Shown piece after piece: positions 39,827 to 51,859 of a stretch of DNA of 64,000 bases. Location of the stretch: assembly GCA_021234155.1 (NCBI GenBank), contig JAJEKV010000072.1, positions 4,999,620 to 5,063,619 of the forward strand, in the 5' to 3' direction. This stretch comes from Isoetes taiwanensis. Lineage: Eukaryota > Streptophyta > Lycopodiopsida > Isoetales > Isoetaceae. The translations under genes were made by a program, and so were the position numbers. Under the pieces are notes generated by a model. It did not search any database, had not been told where the DNA came from, and saw nothing but the letters and a program-made list of their open reading frames with translations. Positions within the stretch are counted from its first letter, which is position 1; each line of letters begins with the position of its first letter.

Positions 39827-40530
39827 ATGGCGGACAGCCCTGTGAACAGGAAGGAGCCAAATCGGCTAGGAAGCAGAAAAAGAATCGTAGATCTGACAGG
39901 AAATAATTTCATCCACCGACCCACAACTGTGCGGTGTGAAAAAGAAGTAAAATCTTGGCTTTCGCTAAGGACTCTGTTAGGAATCATGTTGCCTTGCAGC
40001 AGGATCAACAGAGCCACAATGCAAGATGATGCAGAATCTGTACAAGGATCGACCATTACATGCACCATTTTGGGTACAGAAAGAGCAAAGGTAAACATGT
40101 GCATTCAAGAAGATGCTCGAGGAGCGCCGCTTCTGATGCTGGAGTTGGCTATGCCTACCTATATCCTGGTAAGGGAAATGTCTTCTGGTTTACTCAGAAT
40201 TGCACTTGAATGTGAAAAAAGAAAAGGGGAAAACAGACCACTGTTTGCTGAGCCAGTATGGTCCATGTTTTGCAATGGCCGGAAGGTTGGATTTGCCATA
40301 AAGCGCCATTGCACAGATAATGACAGAGCTATTTTGAGTCTGATGCAGCTTGTAACTATGGGTGCTGGGGTTATTCCTCTTGAAAGGGGAAGAAGGAAGA
40401 AGATGAGCTTATGTATATGCGAGCTACTTATGAGCGAGTTGTGGGTTCTCCAGATTCAGAGTCTTACCATATGATCAATCCTGGTGGTTCCCCTGGCCAA
40501 GAACTTAGCATATTTTTGATTCGAGCTTAA
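39827..40530 (+). pseudogene. MIZ1-like gene, frameshifted third copy
   Basis: Nearly identical to 23549-24253. Two compensating single-base indels near 40063-40088 garble a short stretch (ILGTERAK in place of IFGYRKSK). A further one-base loss near 40385 shifts the frame inside PLEEGKK and gives a premature end at 40474. The conserved C-terminal block survives in another frame up to 40530. All three indels lie in short homopolymer runs, so they may be consensus errors rather than mutations. Confidence 0.8.
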
Positions 40531-41391
40531 GCATCTCCTTAGTGCATAATGCAGTGCAGATCTGTCTGAGAAAAGTCTTGGCAGACATGTAGATAAATTA
40601 AAAAGAGGAACAAGTTTCTTGCAGCATTACTTTGACCATGTTCCAAGATGCACAGCTATTGATTCATATGTTAGGCACCTTTCATACAGGGAACAGTGTA
40701 CGTTTTCTATACATTGCAAAATGAATATGATGTGGATTTCATCAGTACGCTTCTGTCTATATGAAGTAATAAATATTGCTAACATAACTAACTGCATGTG
40801 CCAATCCTTTGTTTCAATGGATTGCTGCTCACAGCATTAGAAATTTAGTGCAGTGATTGTGTTGACAAGCTTGCAGTATATCTCTTAACTGTAATCCATA
40901 GCCATGCTTGCCTTGTTCTTCATTGTAATTGAAGTTATTCCATGTCAGTTTTTTTTTTCAAATCTCTATGTGGTTTCTTATGTGTCATCTTCCTTTGCCA
41001 TGCATGGCTTCTTAACCATGGTCACGATTTTGGTTCAAGCTTAGTGGTTTTATAGATGTTTTCCTTCTGTTTGCTTCTGAATCTGTTTAAGCAGATCACA
41101 TAACTTTCAAGGAGCTTCACAAGAGAGTCAGAATTTAGGTGTACTAGAATTGTTCTCTAACTCATTGCAGGTTTGCTACTTCCTTAGTGTTCACATCTGT
41201 TCAAGAAACGAAATACTAGCCATTAAATAATCCCATGCAACCAAGTGAACAAGTTGTGTTAGATCCATAAACTTTTCTTGTTAACATATTAGAAACCGGA
41301 AAACAAATATTGCCTGAATTATCTTCCCTTTTCCGGTGGGGAAATATAGGCGCCGTTATCACCAGCAAATTCTCAATCGAGAAGGGAAAGC

Positions 41392-43280
41392 ATGGCCATG
41401 GCCCTGGCGCCGCCCAGTTCATTGTACGATAGAGTGGGTTTATATGTTGGCATTTCAACACCTGCATGGCCTTCTTCACGAAGCAGCGCCAGTTTCTGCT
41501 ATCAAAATTGGACGGAGATTGCCAGTTATAGGCGAATTAATTATTCCTATTTTCAGGGGATCAGAAGAATACACCGAATTGAAGCCAAGTCTTCTGGTTG
41601 GGCCGCTCCAGAATCCCCTTATGACACTCTTGGTGAGCTCAATTTTCTTGTCTATATACCATAACTTGTTCTTAGCTTGTCCCTTTTCCTTTGCAGGTGT
41701 TGAAAAGGATGCTGATGACGAAGGAATAAGAAGTGCATACAGACGAATGGCAAAGCTTTTCCATCCTGATGGTACTTTTACTATTATCACCTTCAAGCTA
41801 GTGTTTTAAATTCAATGTCATCTTCCAGTAGCTGAAGCAGTTCTATTGTATCTACAATTTAAAACCTTTGCTTTAGTTTATCAATTCTAAGTGTAATCCC
41901 TCATTATCTGATAAAAAAGCCTTCAAGTGCTGAAAATGATTGTCATCTGTCTTTCCGAAGTTTTTAGCTTAATATCCTACCAACCAAAATGTGATAAAGT
42001 TGTATAAAAAACAAGAGCACAAACTTAAAATAAGGAATCCTTGTCAATTTTTTGTGATGAAAACATGCCCTTGGATGATAAGGACTTGGAGAATGTGAGT
42101 TTCTGTGGTAATTCACGCTTTCAACATGGAGAAGGCAATTGGTAGTAGTTGCTAGCCAATTTTGAATAGTAGCATATTATTTATATTTCTCATATTAAGT
42201 ACCTCCCTCCTGTTTGGTACTATTATTATTGCTTCTGAACACTAAAATCAGCAACTAATTAAAAAGGAACAGTCTTTCAGTTTATAATGGCAGTGAAGAA
42301 CTGGAGGAGGGAGAGACAATAGAGAGTCGCTTTATCAAGATTCAGGCGGCCTATGAATTACTTATGGACAGAGAAAAGCGCAGGGAATATGACATTGAGA
42401 ATTCTAGTAATCCTATGAAGGTTAATATTAGAGTTATTGATGAATTATGATATAGCATTCCACACTGTTACCTTATCTTTCAAATCATGGCGATATAGGC
42501 TTAACAAGAATATGCATGATGACCAGGCATCTAAGGCATGGATGGAATGGGTAATGAAGAAAAAGAAGGCATTTGATCAGCGAGGTGATATGGCTATATC
42601 TACATGGCAAGAGCAGCAGCAGAGAGACATGAATCTAAAAGCTCGTCGTCTTTCCCGGAACAAGGTAAGATATCAATTTATTTTTATACCTTGTGGATAT
42701 AGAATATAGTAGAAAGTAAAAGCTTCCATATGATACCAAAATTTACACTTACAAACTGCTTGGCTGATGTAATAGTAGAAAGTAAAAACTAAAGGTAATG
42801 CTGGACAGCAAATGTGACCATTACCAAGCATAACTATCTGTCTAGAACCCTTAGCCAAATTCAATGTCTTTTCTGCATGGTCTTTTAAAATATGCCCATC
42901 CTATGTGTTTGCATGATTTGTTCTTTATCCTTTTGTTTCCATTGCTGAGGCTTTTATGTTACCTATTGTTTAAGCTTACACTAATTTCTGGCAGATATTC
43001 CTTCATTTTCTGTCCTATGTATCCCTGTAGTCGAGTTTCTATATTTCTTATTAACATCTTGAGATTATTGCAGGAAGATCCAGAAGAGGAGAGAAGGCTT
43101 CTAGCAAAGGAAAGACAGGCTTCTACTACCAACATAGGGACTACCTTGAAACGACATAGTTTGGTGTTAAGAAAACGCGATCTCGTTAGAAAACGGGCAG
43201 AAGAGGAGGCGAATAAAAAACTGATACAACAACTTTTGGCTGAAGAGGGCCTAGAGCTTGATGACGATCGGTTCACATAA
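41392..43280 (+). CDS. J-domain (DnaJ-like) protein, probably plastid, complete gene
   Basis: Five exons with consistent phases: 41392-41632, 41697-41771, 42281-42420, 42527-42664, 43074-43280 (801 nt, 266 residues). Exon 1 gives a Ser/Arg-rich N-terminus typical of plastid transit peptides. The J domain starts at SPYDTLG and continues with GIRSAYRRMAKLFHPD, containing the HPD motif that stimulates Hsp70 ATPase, then FIKIQAAYELL and REKRREYD. The C-terminal half (ASKAWMEWVMKKKKAFDQRG, LRKRDLVRKRAEEE) is charged and matches plant J proteins without Zn fingers. It probably serves as an Hsp70 co-chaperone in the chloroplast. Introns are short and GT-AG. The upstream relative at 25115 lacks exons 3-5. 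Confidence 0.9.
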
Positions 43281-43969
43281 TTTAGCTGCACGACTTGAAT
43301 ATCATGTAAGCCTGTAAAGTTGTACGTGTTGTTTGGACTGTAGAAATTGTGGTTATTTGAATAGAAAATTTACTCATTTTTTGCCAGGTTTTGGCAAAGT
43401 CATGGTCAAGAAGGATAGGATAGAAATAAGCAATCTCTTGCATGTTATGTAGTGATTTTTTTTTGGGCGGGCCCGGGTTTGAAAAGTCAATTGTCTTTTG
43501 GGTATTATGACATTCAACGAATTACTTATGAAAGGATGGTACTTACTAATATGGAGATGAAACAATATAAGAAATTGTGAGGTATGGTTGCCTCCTCTCG
43601 CGCATGGACCCTTTAGTGCTCACTCCCCCTCCTTTGTAACATATATTCTAGGCTGTTAGGATAAAAAATCAATGGCTAAGATTTGATGTGCACTACTATA
43701 GCATGGCCCAAATACCATAATTTGGGATGCAACTGCGCGCGATGGGTGGGCTCTCACAAAAACCGTGATAATCTCTCTTTTCCATTTCTCCTTAGCACAC
43801 ATACATGTGCATGGGATAGCTACTTTGTATGGTTTTCTCTTGATTTTGGCGTTTTCCACGTTTCCCTCTTAATACTCCTTGAAGAGCTTCAAACGCAAAC
43901 ATGGAGATCGGCCTCACAGAGGGCAGGAGAGCCGCGTCACAGAGGGGGCCATCAAACCCCCTTCTCTTC
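43281..43969. other. 3' flank of the J-domain gene, no further gene
   Basis: It contains the 3' UTR and AT-rich spacer. A short G/C patch (GGGCGGGCCCGGG near 43467) stands out, but I cannot assign it. Confidence 0.4.
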
Positions 43970-44690
43970 CACCTATTGTAGTTTTTTAGAGGTATTACAC
44001 AATAAGACGCTTTTGAGTTCATGTGAAATGCAATCATAATCTGCTCTTTAACTGCGCGGAACATGGAGACTATACCCTATAAATTTTGCTATGATTCCAC
44101 AATTGTTCTAGATGATGCAACTCAATTTGCTCCTATAATGTCTTTAACTAGATACGAATTGTCATCATCATAGAACCAATAATTCTTGCCTCGAAGGAAC
44201 ATAAGGGGAGGAAATTACATGCCTATAATTGTGCCTATCAGCCACAATTGTACTTTCTTGTAGGTATTACAGAATAAGACTCTTTCGAGTTCCAATTTCA
44301 AAAACATAGTTTTATCCAATTTTGACTTTGATTGTGTATCCATTTTCATAATTTGCTCTTAATTGCATGGAACATGGAGACCATGTCCTATATAACAAAA
44401 AATATTTCTTGTGTTTGCACAATTGTTCTAGATAATGCAACTCAATTTGCTCCTATATACAAATTTTCAATGTGCTCTGTAATGTCTTTAACCATATACG
44501 AATTTTCATCATCATAGAATCAATAATTCTTGCCCTTGAAGGAACATAATTGCCCTTAAAGGAATATAAGGGGAGGAAATTACATGCCTATGGTTGTGGC
44601 CTATACGAATTTTCATCATCATAGAATCAATAATTCTTGCCCTTGAAGGAACATAATTGCCCTTAAAGGAATATAGGCCACAAGGTGGGT
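43970..44690. repeat. Degenerate tandem repeat of about 290-330 bp, 2.3 copies
   Basis: Units start near 43975 and 44262 with GTATTACA-AATAAGAC and share GGAACATGGAGAC, CACAATTGTTCTAGAT and ATGCAACTCAATTTGC. Both end in an AATTCTTGCC...GGAACATAA block. That last block occurs a third time at about 44600-44690. Non-coding. Confidence 0.7.
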
Positions 44691-44890
44691 TAGGATAGAT
44701 ATTATTTTAACATCCACAGAGATCACAGAGGACCATGGGGCGAAACTATATATAGTGTGGCTCTAAGTGATCTCGAAATCGAGACATAGTTGTTCTCGGA
44801 CTAGTGTGTTACCATTAGATCAAAGTCCCAAGCACAAACCTATACAATTACAAATATTTGGAGATCTTTCTTTAAAACAAAATCCTTTTT

Positions 44891-44917
44891 AATAGAATAG
44901 AATAGAATAGAATAGAA
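44891..44917. repeat. (AATAG)n microsatellite
   Basis: Five or so pentamer units. The same motif forms the tail of the LINE at 4886, so this may be a leftover LINE tail. Confidence 0.7.
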
Positions 44918-44954
44918 CAACTTTTATAATCTTGGAGGTGGGGTGAAAGATTGT

Positions 44955-45125
44955 GTTAATAGGAGATGTTATTTTTTTTGTTTAAAAAAGAAAATTCAAA
45001 AACAAAAAATAGGAGATGATTTTTGATACAAAAAAATGATAGGAGATGATTTTCTTTTTTAAACAAAAAAAAATTTGTGTTAATAGGAGATGATTTTTTT
45101 ATTAATAGGAGATGTTTTTGATACA
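44955..45125. repeat. AT-rich minisatellite with AGGAGATG units
   Basis: TAATAGGAGATG-type words alternate with T-runs and A-runs at irregular spacing over about 170 bp. Low complexity. Confidence 0.6.
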
Positions 45126-45355
45126 AAAATCTTTCCAATATCTTCATAAAAGCTTACTGCACTCCTAGAATGATTAGCTGGGCAGAGGATCAACTAGTGG
45201 GGCGTGAAATACTACCAAATCCGCCCGAAAATTTGATGTATTCTTCCAAAAAACTTAACCAAATATGTGCATATCGTATATCATCAAAAAGATCCTTGAG
45301 AGAGCTTTCTAAAGCAATATAAGGTAGAAGGTGTACTTAAGCTTTAAAGGAAGAA

Positions 45356-45900
45356 TTGGGAGTGAAAAGTCAAACATCATACTTTATTCTTTTAGCAAAA
45401 ATTGGCATGTTGCACATACACAAGAGTTGGACATATCCAAATTACTACACTTGGGCTCATGAAGACTCAAAAACTTGTCGTTGGTATAGAAAGCTGATTA
45501 TACGTGCTGAAAGTTGGGGCATTCAAGAGAGGAAGCCAAACACAGATGTGGACATTAGGGATCTTATACAAAGCAAGGTGCTTGAAAAGATGTGGAAACA
45601 AATAGGCACAAAAGTGAATTTCCATAAGACTAAAGTAAATCCTTTGCTTGTGTTGGTGGAACAAGAATACACCTGTTCTGATGTCTCTGAGAAGGGCAAT
45701 TGTCAGATATCGTACAAGTTCTCATAGATTAAATATTAAGCCAGGTAGATGTCATCCTTGCCACGAGAAAACTGTAGAGTATGTAATTCAGGACAGGCTG
45801 AGGATGAACATACTTTTTCATTGAGTGTGAACAATACCAAGACATACGAGACCGACAGGCAATGACTGAAGATGTATTTTTCTCGTTACTACAACTTGAC
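45356..45900 (+). mobile_element. LINE ORF2 C-terminal relic
   Basis: Broken plus-strand frames contain RYRTSSHRLNIKPGRC, a C-x-C pair, EDEHTFFIECEQYQDIRDR and the usual acidic end. These are the C-terminal region of LINE ORF2, homologous in layout to 13141-14090 but diverged. The upstream part (SKVLEKMWKQI) fits the same region. Confidence 0.65.
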
Positions 45901-47140
45901 GAAAGCAAGTTAGATGAATAAATCTTTGTATATTGTCACTTCTTGACTTTAAAGGTCTTACGTGACATGAATCAATATCTTCTTCTTACATATATAAAAT
46001 TATTAGTTAACTTTTTGGCTTCCAAAAATAAACAAAAAAAATTCCAAAATGTTTACATTTGGAGCCGAATTTTGTTTTTCCAGCATTGCCCATTTGTGTG
46101 CAGGAGATAGCCACCCTGCCCGCCGTGAAATTTGCATATCATGAGCTCTCTGAGACCAAAAAGCTTCTAAAGGGTAAGCTAAGATATGCATTATATATTT
46201 CTCTTCAAGTTTTACACTGGCCTGATTCCGAACAATTGATATGTTTTGTTGAATCGATCTATAGGTTTGTGTCAGAAAGAGATAGTAATTTTGCCCGATG
46301 AAATATGGCTTGAGAATGCTAGAGAATATTAGGATGCAGGAACATACTGTAAAATGGACGGAATAGGGGTGACCCTGAGTGATTCGATGCTGGGCTAGAA
46401 AAATTAGATATAAAGCTGTAGCAAGCAGGCAAATTGTATAGGTATAGTTTTTTGTGTCACAAAGACAGAGCATCCTGATTTTATCCGGATAGATAAGTAG
46501 GTTTTGCACCCTATGCAATGGAATCGATGGATATATATTTACTGGCAATGGATTCTGGCAATGGAATCGATGGATATATATTTACTTCCTTTTCTGATTA
46601 TGTCGTTCTCAAAGGGTTCAATATTTTCTTTTTTTGATGCAAGCATTGCTTGCTTTATGCTCTATTTATGAATTGCAGATAAGAATTTGTTGGATAATTC
46701 ATTGAACAAACAGTTTTTTTTGCTGGCAATTTCTTCAAAGGTCAATTCCTACATTCAAAATATTTGCTACACAACATGTAAGCATGGACTGCTGTCGAAA
46801 GAGTTGTGGCTCTTATGTGCTTGCAGAAATGCACCATGCAGTGAAAGTCTAAGGGTTAATGTGAGAGACAATGCTTTGTCGTCTAGGGATCTGCACTATT
46901 TTGATTGAGGTTCAATTCTTTCATAGGGTTTGCCAATGCCTTTTCCATTAGAACGGTCTGCTTCCTTTGCTCTTTCAATTCTTATCTTCTATGGATTTGT
47001 TGTTTCATTGTGATCTCAAATTACAACTTAAGGTTTGCCAAACAACTCTCATCTTTCAAATTTCAGCAAATGTAGCCTCTTATCTTTCAAATCTCATCAA
47101 CTGTGATTTGTTGTGTGCATGTGTTTTATGTATATAGTAT
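45901..47140. other. Intergenic sequence with a 29-bp direct repeat
   Basis: A 29-bp unit beginning GCAATGGAATCGATGG occurs at 46515-46543 and 46558-46586. A minus-strand frame of 181 codons (46003-46548) has no recognisable domain, and I do not accept it as a gene. Confidence 0.45.
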
Positions 47141-47216
47141 AGTGGGCTTTCCTGCTGTGGAAACAAGGCGACGCGCGGCAGCGCGGAGCCGTGTTGACAC
47201 AGCAGGAAAGCCTACT
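47141..47216. repeat. Hairpin with 19-bp arms and 38-nt GC-rich loop
   Basis: Arms 47141-47159 and 47198-47216 pair over 18 of 19 positions (GGGCTTTCCTGCTGTG in the left arm). The loop is 38 nt and rich in GCG/CGC. The design is like that of the hairpin at 2468-2563 although the sequences differ. Confidence 0.75.
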
Positions 47217-47826
47217 AAATGGGCTTCCCTATAACGTGGAGGACAATTAGGTGATGTTCTGTGCCACGTGTCAACCATCCGACGGCTGGAGCAGAGAATC
47301 GCCACAAAAAACAATGAGTAATTTTGTTACTATACTTCCCTGGAAATGAATGTCCCCTAAAAATTGCCACGTGGCGACATAGGGTTGGACGAGAGGGCAG
47401 AACAGCACCTAACTGTTCTTCACGAGCTAGATGAAGTATCGACCCACATGTTTGAAACCATTGAGAGCCTTATGCCAGCGTGAAACCATTGAGCCGTTAA
47501 GGTTGGGATAAACTATGCGGGGAATTTTATCTGGAGGGTTTTTTTTTAGATGGCTTGGAGGGTTCCATGGGAGAATATTCTTTGGAATATTCTATTGTGG
47601 CATGTCGCACCACTTGCCATTTTTTTTCCCATCTAGCAAAAGTCACTATAAGACCTTTTAAAATAAAACAATTTTGCGTTCATCTAATGAACATGTGTAT
47701 TGTGAAGGTTATAACATATACCATAGTGAGATCAGTTTGAGTCAACATTTAGCGAAATTGCTGATTACCACACTACTAACTATTATAATTTGATATGGAA
47801 ATCTTCCTACCAAGAACTGTTTTTCC

Positions 47827-50800
47827 TCAGGCGAGGACCCTTTGGAGAACAACCTCTGTCAATACAGGCTGAATGATGTCCAAGAAAAACCTGGGGTCGT
47901 GGTTCAGGACTTTCGCAAATACGTACATCAGATGTTTGCATGGAATGTATATCCTTTTCAGTTCTCTACCCATGAAATCCGGGCATGTGCAGGTGGGATG
48001 CTTACATACCCTCACTGTATAAGTTTCATCTGGTCGACGCAACTCGTAAGCAACATCCCTATTGGTGATATTGACCTTTACAGACTCAATATCACACTCC
48101 AGTTGTAAAGCTTGATTAAGCTTTGTTTCAGCTTCTACACAAAGCTTCCCTCGTCTGTTCATGCGCTTGCCAAAACGTTCCATGAAGTGGACAGAGCTGG
48201 TCAAAGTAGAACAATTCACACTAGCCATATCGGGCATTGAGTTCCGTGGGGTAATCCCTCTAACGGAATAGTTCTCCCTCTCCAATGTTTCCAACTCTGC
48301 ACTAGTTATATTTATTCCTTTTGCCACAGGCCAATCTGCTGGACGAGTTGGTATGGCTATGATGCCTGCAGCTGGATAGTAAGTATGCTGCACATTTTGA
48401 GGACAAAACCAAAACCTTTGTGTGACTTCTCTCCCATTTACTTTCCTTTGTCCAGTGAAGCATGGTGCAATAGTAGACTCTGTACGAACTTTATTAATTT
48501 CAGCATTGCATCTTCGACCATTGGACTTTATTCTACCTTGACATCTTATTTTACTACCAGGCTCTGTTCTTCTAATAGCCCATTCCCCTAGCAGCAAATC
48601 ATACTCCTGTACAAGGTATGTAGCATCATCAAAGATTATATTCCGCTTTGCTGAAGCATCTACCCTAACTCTAGACCGAGTATGGGCCCTCTTGTCTGGA
48701 CGATGGCTACCGGAACCCACATCCTTGTTATATTCCGTTCTATCTCTGGTCCTTTTTAGCACAGTCTGATTGTTTCCTTTTGAACCTGCATGAATGGGCC
48801 TTAAACCACTATGTAAAACTGTCGAGTTGACTGCGCTGACACAAGCAGATGGAGTAACGTTACTAGTAACTGGAGTGCCCATTCTGCACATTAAGGTATC
48901 CATCCCTGGACCTATTCTAACAAAATTGTGTTCTCTATGTGCTTTGCACTTTGTACTTTGCAGCACAGCTTCTGTCAGATCGTACAAGCATGCATCGTAC
49001 AAGGATAATTTATTCACGTACCCTCTTGATGCTAGCCAACTAGCATGCACAGATTCTGATAGATTAGTGTTAGGGATTTGAGCTCTGCACAAATTTAGAT
49101 GCTCTTGTCTATGCTCTTGGAATATGTACTTATTTGTGTGTCGTTGAAGACATTGTTCCCAATGGAACTTACAGCCACGTTCCTTTCCTTCCATGGGCTG
49201 GCCATCATTGAACACAACCCGAATTGCATTCCAATTAGCCTGAGCTTCGTCTGCCATGAATCCTTTGAACTGAGCAGGTGGTGAGTTCCTTAGTATCATA
49301 ACTTTGTTTAGCTTTGTCCAGAACTTTATCTGAGCTTCCGTATCCTCCGTTTTCATGTCACATGTTGCTATTGTAAGAAGGCAACGCATACTGCACATTT
49401 CAAAAATTACAGTAAGTAAATAAGTAGTTTGAAATGGCAAGTGAAAAACATGACAGATAAGAATATCACCTTGGGTCATACACATGACATGCTAAAGTAG
49501 TCCACTCAACAGTGCGTTTTACGTGGTCAAAATGTACCCAAGAGTTTTCTAAATCTCCTCCTGGACGCATTCGATTGACGAGTTCCACTCCAGAACCTGC
49601 TCCTGTTGTGGACATTTTGAAGATATAGCATCGACCATTTTCTTCATCATGAAGTTGGTATGGAAATTTGGAACCGTGGAAGAATTGGTATTTGCAGTGC
49701 TGTTTTAAGTATATGATCTTTCCAACTTCATCTTTTTGGTGGACTTTATTTTCAAGACTCTTATTTATCCATTGACGTATCCTACAAAAGAACCAATTTT
49801 TAGAAAATAAAGAGCATCAAGTAGTTACAATTTAAACTTGAGCATAAGAATACTTTCTTTTGTTGCAAAGAGGTTGAAGTTGCTTCAAAAGATTGTCTAT
49901 TTTATCTCTCCCCCACAACTGTATGTCATCACAATCAGTAGTTGTTATCAAGTTGTTGACAGTGAGCTCCATAGCTACCTCCATCTGTATCTGTTTTGCA
50001 CCCTTCTTGCTTCCTATAGAAGCATTAACTCTACTATTGACCATCTGGTGCAGCAAATGTATTTCTTCACGAGTTGGAGGAGTTCTGATAGGATGATCAT
50101 GTAAACCAACATGAATGGATAATCTTGTGTGTATGGCTTCGTCAGGTATAACATAATATATCACGCAACTGCATAGTGCGAGACACGTTGGCTGTTCCTC
50201 ACAGTACTCACAAGCTAGAATTCCATGTGAACGGGATATAGGACCAAGTGCAGGTAGCTGCTTCATAGTTCGCTTCCACTGGACATCATTTGGCACACTT
50301 CTGGAAAGAAAATAGTCACATGTTGGATTCATGCACCTTAAATGACCACAGCACTTGGAATATTTAACTATGCCATCGAATGAATGACTTGTCTTCTCGG
50401 GCTTCGTCCAGAGATGTGGATCAAACTTTCTTTCCATGCCTGCCATAGAATTCAAGTCATCTGGAGGTAGCTCAAATACCACATTGCCATTGTAATTAGA
50501 GGGTAGACATCTCACTGATATTGGTGCAGTAACAGATGAACACAATCTCTTAAGTTTGCTAGATCCAAAACTACCAACAAGTGTTTGAAACGTGGAAACA
50601 ATGTTTACAGTACTCTCACGAATATGCTGGATCGGACTGTCAACAATTATTGGTGCATGAGGAGTGCTGACCTCAAGAATAATAGGCGTGCCTTCGACTG
50701 TGACAAAGTTCCCATTATAGGCTAGGGCCACATACACACTCTGCCCCTCTTGATTCACAACTTCGTCAAGAAGAATTGTCATTCCTCTACCACTCTTAGA

Positions 50801-50974
50801 TTGCACAACACACAATTTTTCATTACGAAATTGGAAACTCTCACACAACCATTTCCTAGACAGTTGATATTCTCCATTCACAAAAGAGCATACCATTCTC
50901 AATGTTTTACCAGGTGATGAGATTATCACGTCATTTGCAGTGAAAGAAAGAATCTCACAGTCGTTTGCAGCCAT
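47827..50974 (-). CDS. MULE-type transposase with SWIM zinc finger
   Basis: Three coding exons on the minus strand, all with GT-AG junctions and matching phases: 50974-49854, 49781-49470, 49390-47827 (2997 nt, 998 residues). About residues 200-290 form a Cys/His zinc-binding domain of WRKY-GCM1/FLYWCH type (CCGHLRCMNPTCDYF, then GLHDHPI). About 430-560 resembles the MULE core (EWTTLACHVYDP, TIATCDMKTED, FMADEAQANWNAI, CKFHWEQC). The C-terminus has a GRF-like Cys cluster and a SWIM finger near 939-962 (CTCPDF then IPCKH). An ATG 96 bp upstream at 51070 is an alternative start. No internal stop is present, so the gene may be active or domesticated. Confidence 0.82.
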
Positions 50975-51490
50975 TGCAACAACAAATAACTTCGTGCTAC
51001 ACAGAACTCTTCCGCAGGAAACTAGACTACTAAAACTAGAATAGCTAACTTGAATACGTTGAACAATCAATTGAGGTCCTCAAAATAATTAATTACTGTC
51101 ACGAATATTCATAATTAATGAATTGCACGCCAACAATTTCGTATGCTAATTACAAAATGCAATAATTTCAGCCGGTTTAAAACGTTTAAATATTTTAGGG
51201 CGTGTGAAAATGTAGGCGTTAAAAAATAATGTATAAGAGAAGCAAGAATTTGAATAATGCCTTTGCAACCTCTTTTGCTTTTGAAAAAATAGATGTTTTG
51301 TTGTTCGTGAAATCTGTATGGGAATTAATGATTTTTTAACCTCTATTGTTTTTTTAAAGTTAATTTTCGAAAAAAACCTCGAAACATTCCTCTGTACGTC
51401 GGAAAATATCTCTGTACCTGTGTTTTTTCAAAATACCTCTCCCAAAATCGTTCGAAAATCATCTGTTCTTGGAAATTTGTCTACCCATTA

Positions 51491-51525
51491 CAGACCTAGT
51501 GCGGCGGCGCACTCCATCCAGCAAG
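51491..51525 (+). repeat. Leader repeat R1 (hairpin plus splice-donor-like end)
   Basis: CAGACCTAGTGCGGCGGCGC begins the unit. GTGCG-GCGG-CGCAC can fold as a 5-bp stem. The unit ends CAAG|GTAGG, like a 5' splice site. Confidence 0.6.
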
Positions 51526-51635
51526 GTAGGCTCGATTTGAATAAGCTGCATGATTTGCATGATTACCATGATTTCCACGATGTTTTCCATGTTTTTTCCA
51601 GCTGCAATCCGACCTAGTGCTACTGCTACTGCTTC

Positions 51636-51673
51636 AATCCGACCTAGTGCGGCGGCGCACTCCATTCAGTAAG
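51636..51673 (+). repeat. Leader repeat R2
   Basis: Same GACCTAGTGCGGCGGCGCAC core, ending TAAG|GTAAG, a strong donor match. A partial extra copy (CAATCCGACCTAGTGC) lies just upstream at 51605-51620. Confidence 0.65.
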
Positions 51674-51781
51674 GTAAGATCTGTTTTGGAAAAACACATG
51701 TCTGTGATTTGTGAGGGCAAACTTCTGAGAGATTTACCATGCCTATTTTCAGCTGTATTCATATCTAAATCCTTGCTCCAG

Positions 51782-51846
51782 TTATGTAAGCTGCTCAAGC
51801 CTTTCATACCTCTGGATTTAATAATCAGTTTATACGGTTTCATGCC
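51782..51846. repeat. 65-bp direct repeat, copy 1
   Basis: Identical to 53120-53184 (begins TTATGTAAGCTGCTCAAGCC). Each copy follows a leader repeat (R2 and R3), so the leader plus downstream block was duplicated as a unit around the GH9 fragment. Confidence 0.85.
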
Positions 51847-51859
51847 CCAGCTCAGAGTT

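Larger units (their letters stand above)
25645..41921. repeat. Tandem segmental duplication, downstream copy
   Basis: Second copy of 9035-25644, 16,277 bp long. It is shorter mainly because of a 253-bp difference (copy-1 sequence near 19700-19960) and a 39-bp difference (near 22855). Copy-specific changes are a mix of single transitions and garbled patches at CAG/CTG sites. Its right end is continuous with the rest of the J-domain gene. Confidence 0.95.

Noticed and set aside
46003-46548. Minus-strand frame of 181 codons
   Set aside because: AT-rich composition, no recognisable domain, and it ends inside a short direct repeat.
47519-47760. Left end of the 10.2-kb element as an LTR
   Set aside because: The matching sequence at the other end is inverted, not direct, and the coding content is a DNA transposase.
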